64,000 nt of DNA from Schizophyllum amplum (lineage: Eukaryota; Basidiomycota; Agaricomycetes; Agaricales; Schizophyllaceae). The notes under the pieces are model-generated. The model was not told the origin of the DNA. It searched no databases and saw nothing but the letters and a program-made list of their open reading frames with translations. How positions within the stretch are numbered: the stretch's first letter is position 1; the number at the start of each line of letters is the position of its first letter. Both the position numbers and the translations under genes were made by a program. The stretch covers positions 186,001-250,000 of the forward strand of contig VDMD01000005.1 of assembly GCA_007026445.1 (NCBI GenBank), written 5' to 3'. Shown here piece by piece: positions 61,113 through 64,000 of this stretch.

Positions 61113-61933
61113 TCAGTCCTTCTTGGCCGTCTTCACAGCCTCTTTCTTTTGTTCCTCCATGAACGCCGCCAGGGTCTTCACGTCCTGTCGGCGGGCGTAT
61201 TCCTGACCTCCCTGAACAAAGATGTCAGATGCGCACTTACAATTGGGAACTGCATACCTGGAGCAGGAGGACGGCGGCGAGGCAGAAGACGACGATGACG
61301 TTGGCCGCAGAGAGGATCTGTAGTGCCTGCACGCGCTCGATGTCGTCTACTACGTCCGCTGGGGCGACGACGTTGCGGAGCATGGGGATGATGGTCGTTG
61401 TATAGATCGCTATGCCGAACACGAATGCGGCTACATAGCAAAGCAAAGGAGTTTGGCGAATGAGAAGAGGGAGGGAAAGAGATAGAAGAGGGGACAGTTC
61501 AGCAAGGCGTCGCTTCACAGCAAGTTACTGACACGCACCCAAGCTCGACCCGTCGAAGAACATGGCGCTATCGTCCCATTTGTGTAGCTTTGCGACGTGT
61601 CCAAGAACGCAGACGCCCATCATCCCGTGTAGCAGCGCCTAGGGGAAGGGAAGGGGAAGGGGGAACAGTCAGTCTCTGTACCTCACCTCCTCCAGACCGA
61701 CACGCACCTTGATAGCAGGCGGAGCATTGTAGAACGTAGTGTAGAAAAAGATACCATCGTCATGAGTGACCTTGCTGTTGATGTCTCCCCAAAGAATCCG
61801 ATAGTCCATGTTGAAGCATATGAACAGCACGCCTGCATACCTGTGTTCAGCCACTTATCGCGAATCCGTATGTCATGTACATACCCAGGAGAAAGCACAC
61901 CGGAGCCAGCACCGCCGCATGTTTGAATGCCAT
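61113..61933 (-). CDS. SHR3: ER membrane chaperone for amino-acid permeases, SHR3 family
   Basis: From ATG 61,933 the protein reads MAFKHAAVLAPVCFLLG, then over a short intron VLFICFNMDYRILWGDINSK, DGIFFYTTFYNAPPAIK, LLHGMMGVCVLGHVAKLHKW (61,560-61,640), FVFGIAIYTTTIIPMLRNVV and LSAANVIVVFCLAAVLLLQ. The stop is at 61,113 after the charged tail AAFMEEQKKEAVKTAKKD. Four hydrophobic segments and the YTTFYNAPPAIK block are diagnostic of SHR3, which stays in the ER and packages amino-acid permeases for COPII export. Five short exons; about 215 residues, the usual length. The Lys-rich cytosolic tail (KK near the C-terminus) agrees with ER retention. The chance of another family is small. Confidence 0.88.
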
Positions 61934-62445
61934 TATCGAGGAAGGGGACTAGAGCCCTGCCGTTGGGGAGGAGGAGAAGAGGTGAAGGGGAGGAGGAAGA
62001 GATAGGCGCGCACGTCCAAGCGCGCCAAGTGACGGGTAGACATGCACGTGCCCTTCCGTCGGGGTCGCGAACTTCAACTTCATCCACACCTTGCTCACAC
62101 TTTGCATAGTGGATTCGAGGAGAGCAAAGAAAAAGACCCCAAATGAGTGAGAGTGACATTGTCCGTATCGAGTGAGGGTATCACGATTTAGCTACAACAA
62201 GAAATACTGCAAAAAAGTGTCGTACTCCTAAATAGCAATGGCGGTATATACGCACCCAAAATGAGCGTCCCAGTTTCCGTCAGCAGAATATATAATACAC
62301 AACTTGTACACGGTCTCGTTACCGTATCCCGACATCTATCACTCCGGTACCGTACAGCGTGTTTGACGCCCCGCCGCTCGACGCACTACCGCGGTGGGGT
62401 GCTTTGCCACGCTCCGGCGCACTGCAGCGCCTCGACGACATAACT
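61934..62445. other. intergenic region between SHR3 promoter and RhoGAP gene end
   Basis: SHR3 upstream region and the 3' flank of the RhoGAP gene. An AT-rich stretch lies at 62,160-62,300. The open frame at 61,683-62,159 overlaps SHR3 in another frame and is not a gene. Confidence 0.55.
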
Positions 62446-64000
62446 TTACATCGGCTGTCGAGGCGATGGTGGCGGACGCGGCGACGCAGGCAGCCCACCC
62501 TGTGGCGGGCCCATGAGCCGCGAGTGCCGGTTGCCGCGGTCAGACTGCGTGATATTCACATTCAGCCCGCGTACCGCCGCCGCGGACGCCGCCTTCGAGC
62601 GCGGCGCGGTGGGCGTGTCGGGCGGTGTCAAACGCATCGTCGGCTCCCCCGACTGAGAATGCACCATCGAGCTCGAGGAGTGGAGGGCCGAGCTGGAGTA
62701 CCCGGACTCCATGGTCTCCCCGTCGCCGTCCGTCTGCTCGTTCCCGCTCTCGTCGTGAGAGGAGAAATCGTCGCCGTCGGACGCACTGTCTTCCGGTGAT
62801 GCTGGAAGGCGCAACAGGTCGGTCAGTACTTACGCAGGTTACTCGAACAACACGAACGCTTACCCTTGAGAGTACGCCCAGACAGCCCCAGCATCTGGTC
62901 AGCAGCACCATCCGTGTACTGCCGACTATTTCGCCGGATAGTATCGTCCCCACCACCGCCCTCCCCGTGCTCGTTCGGCTCGTCCAACGGTTCATTGTCC
63001 GCGTCCACATTGAACACCCGGTTGAACTCACCCAGCATCAGGCTGAACACGCCCGCGGGGATGCCCAACGTTGGTGAGAACACGATGCCCACATTGCGCA
63101 CCGTCATCTTGTTCACGCCTGAGTTCTGCACAACGAGAATGAGATGAGCCGTAAGAGCGCGCAGGAGACTGTAGTTGGCGATGGGCAGGGCTGCTATCAG
63201 CTGCGAGAGTTCTCGGATCCGCTCTTGCGCGTCAACGAAGTCTGCAACAGAAGTCAGGCGCGTCCCACTTCAAAACAATGCAATATGTACCAATGACCGC
63301 AAGGAAGCGCATGTGCAGCTCTCGAGTGAGGATACTTGACGGGAGTTCACGCAAGAACGTCTTCAACAAGCCGGCAATTGCATGCGGATCCCAAAAGTCG
63401 TCCGCTGCCAGCAAGTCCACGTCGCCCTCTACGATGCGGTGTCAGCATCTGTGCCACATTGGAAGCCTAGCACCACGTTGCGCGCCCAGAAGAGCAACAT
63501 ACCAGCATTGAACCTATCCTTGAGACTCTTGATGACCGCGGAGCTGCCGCTCAGGCGATAGATGCCCTCCTCCTGGTCCGCCTTCTTCGCCTCCAAATAC
63601 TGGATCGCCCTGAACACAATCGCTGGCAAGTTCCCGATTTGCGCCACGTCCAACGACTCGTCAAGCGGCACGCCGAACACGGCTCGTGGCACCGCCGGTA
63701 TGGCAGCCTTGTCTGTGACACGCACCATTAGCTTGTGCCAACAACTCGCCTGCACGAAACATGGAAAGACGCATGACACTCACCCGCTGGTCGCCCAAAG
63801 CCCCAGAACGAGCGCGACTTGGCCTTCTCCCTTCTATCGCTCATCGAGACCTCCGGGCTCGGCGCATCCTTCCCGCCAAACTTGAACCCCGCCGGGATTG
63901 GCGCGCCATTCATCGGTGCCGAGATCTTCGACCGGCTGTCCTTATCCGGCGACGGCACGCGCTCCTGGTGGAGGGCGGGGTGGAACGACTTGCGCGCGTC
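62446..64000 (-). CDS. RhoGAP domain protein, C-terminal part, cut by the window edge
   Basis: The gene runs leftwards from beyond the right end. Visible parts are a Ser/Pro-rich linker (KSRSFWGFGRP), then the RhoGAP domain: AVFGVPLDESLDVAQIGNLP, IQYLEAKKADQEEGIYRLSG with the arginine finger in GIYRLSG, AIAGLLKTFLRELPSSILTR, IANYSLLRALTAHL and SGVNKMTVRNVGIVFSPTLG. It stimulates GTP hydrolysis on a Rho/Cdc42-type GTPase and so acts in cell polarity. The tail after the domain is acidic and Ser-rich (SPEDSASDGDDFSSHDESG) and ends in a Pro/Arg-rich stretch at 62,446. The domain sequence resembles BEM3-like GAPs, but the PH/PX region that would prove this lies outside the window. About five introns are readable. 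Confidence 0.85.

Noticed and set aside
1..64000. tRNA, rRNA, CRISPR arrays, retrotransposon reverse transcriptase
   Set aside because: I looked for B-box-like GGTTCGAATCC sequences, regular spacer arrays and RT motifs and found none that hold up; a tRNA could still be missed by eye.

Overview
This window is nuclear DNA of a filamentous fungus, most likely an Agaricomycete (mushroom-forming basidiomycete). Almost every gene is split by many introns of about 45-60 bases with GT-AG (twice GC-AG) ends, coding DNA is GC-rich, and the gene set is plainly fungal: a SNX41/ATG20 sorting nexin, an assimilatory sulfite reductase beta subunit with N-terminal flavodoxin-type domains, an SHR3 permease chaperone, an ECL1-type protein, and a tandem pair of small secreted cysteine-rich proteins of the thaumatin-like type common in Agaricomycetes.

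Layout. Positions 1-9.1 kb hold the end of a THP3/LENG8-like SAC3-domain gene, a secreted S28 serine peptidase, an ATG20-like SNX-BAR protein (minus strand) and the tRNA-splicing endonuclease subunit SEN2. Sulfite reductase fills 11.0-15.5 kb, followed by the tandem secreted-protein pair (16.4-18.7 kb; the first copy is out of frame near its start). A minus-strand gene at 19.2-20.6 kb encodes a Pro-rich protein ending in a Cys/His domain that I do not recognise. From 20.6 to 43.6 kb the DNA is gene-poor: only a DUF1295 membrane reductase (24.3-25.8 kb) and an ECL1-like gene (36.9-37.9 kb) are convincing. Inside this desert, 29,655-30,718 is a foldback element with about 380-base terminal inverted repeats flanked by an 11-base target-site duplication. 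From 43.6 kb to the right end the window is gene-dense again: nitronate monooxygenase, pyruvate carboxylase, a small hypothetical protein, a PARP-type ADP-ribosyltransferase, a second member of the unrecognised Cys/His family, DNA topoisomerase III with an unusually elaborate C-terminus, SHR3, and a RhoGAP gene cut by the window edge.

There is no operon or biosynthetic cluster; the genes are mostly independent housekeeping functions (sulfur assimilation, anaplerosis, autophagy and endosomal sorting, tRNA splicing, recombination, amino-acid permease export). The most interesting signals are the pair of paralogues carrying a possibly undescribed zinc-binding-like domain, the foldback transposon, the topoisomerase III tail with two GRF fingers and three intron-split zinc knuckles, and several single-base frame breaks in conserved genes that are either assembly errors or early gene decay.

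All exon joins come from reading splice motifs and conserved family patterns by eye. Family names rest on recalled motifs, not on a search.
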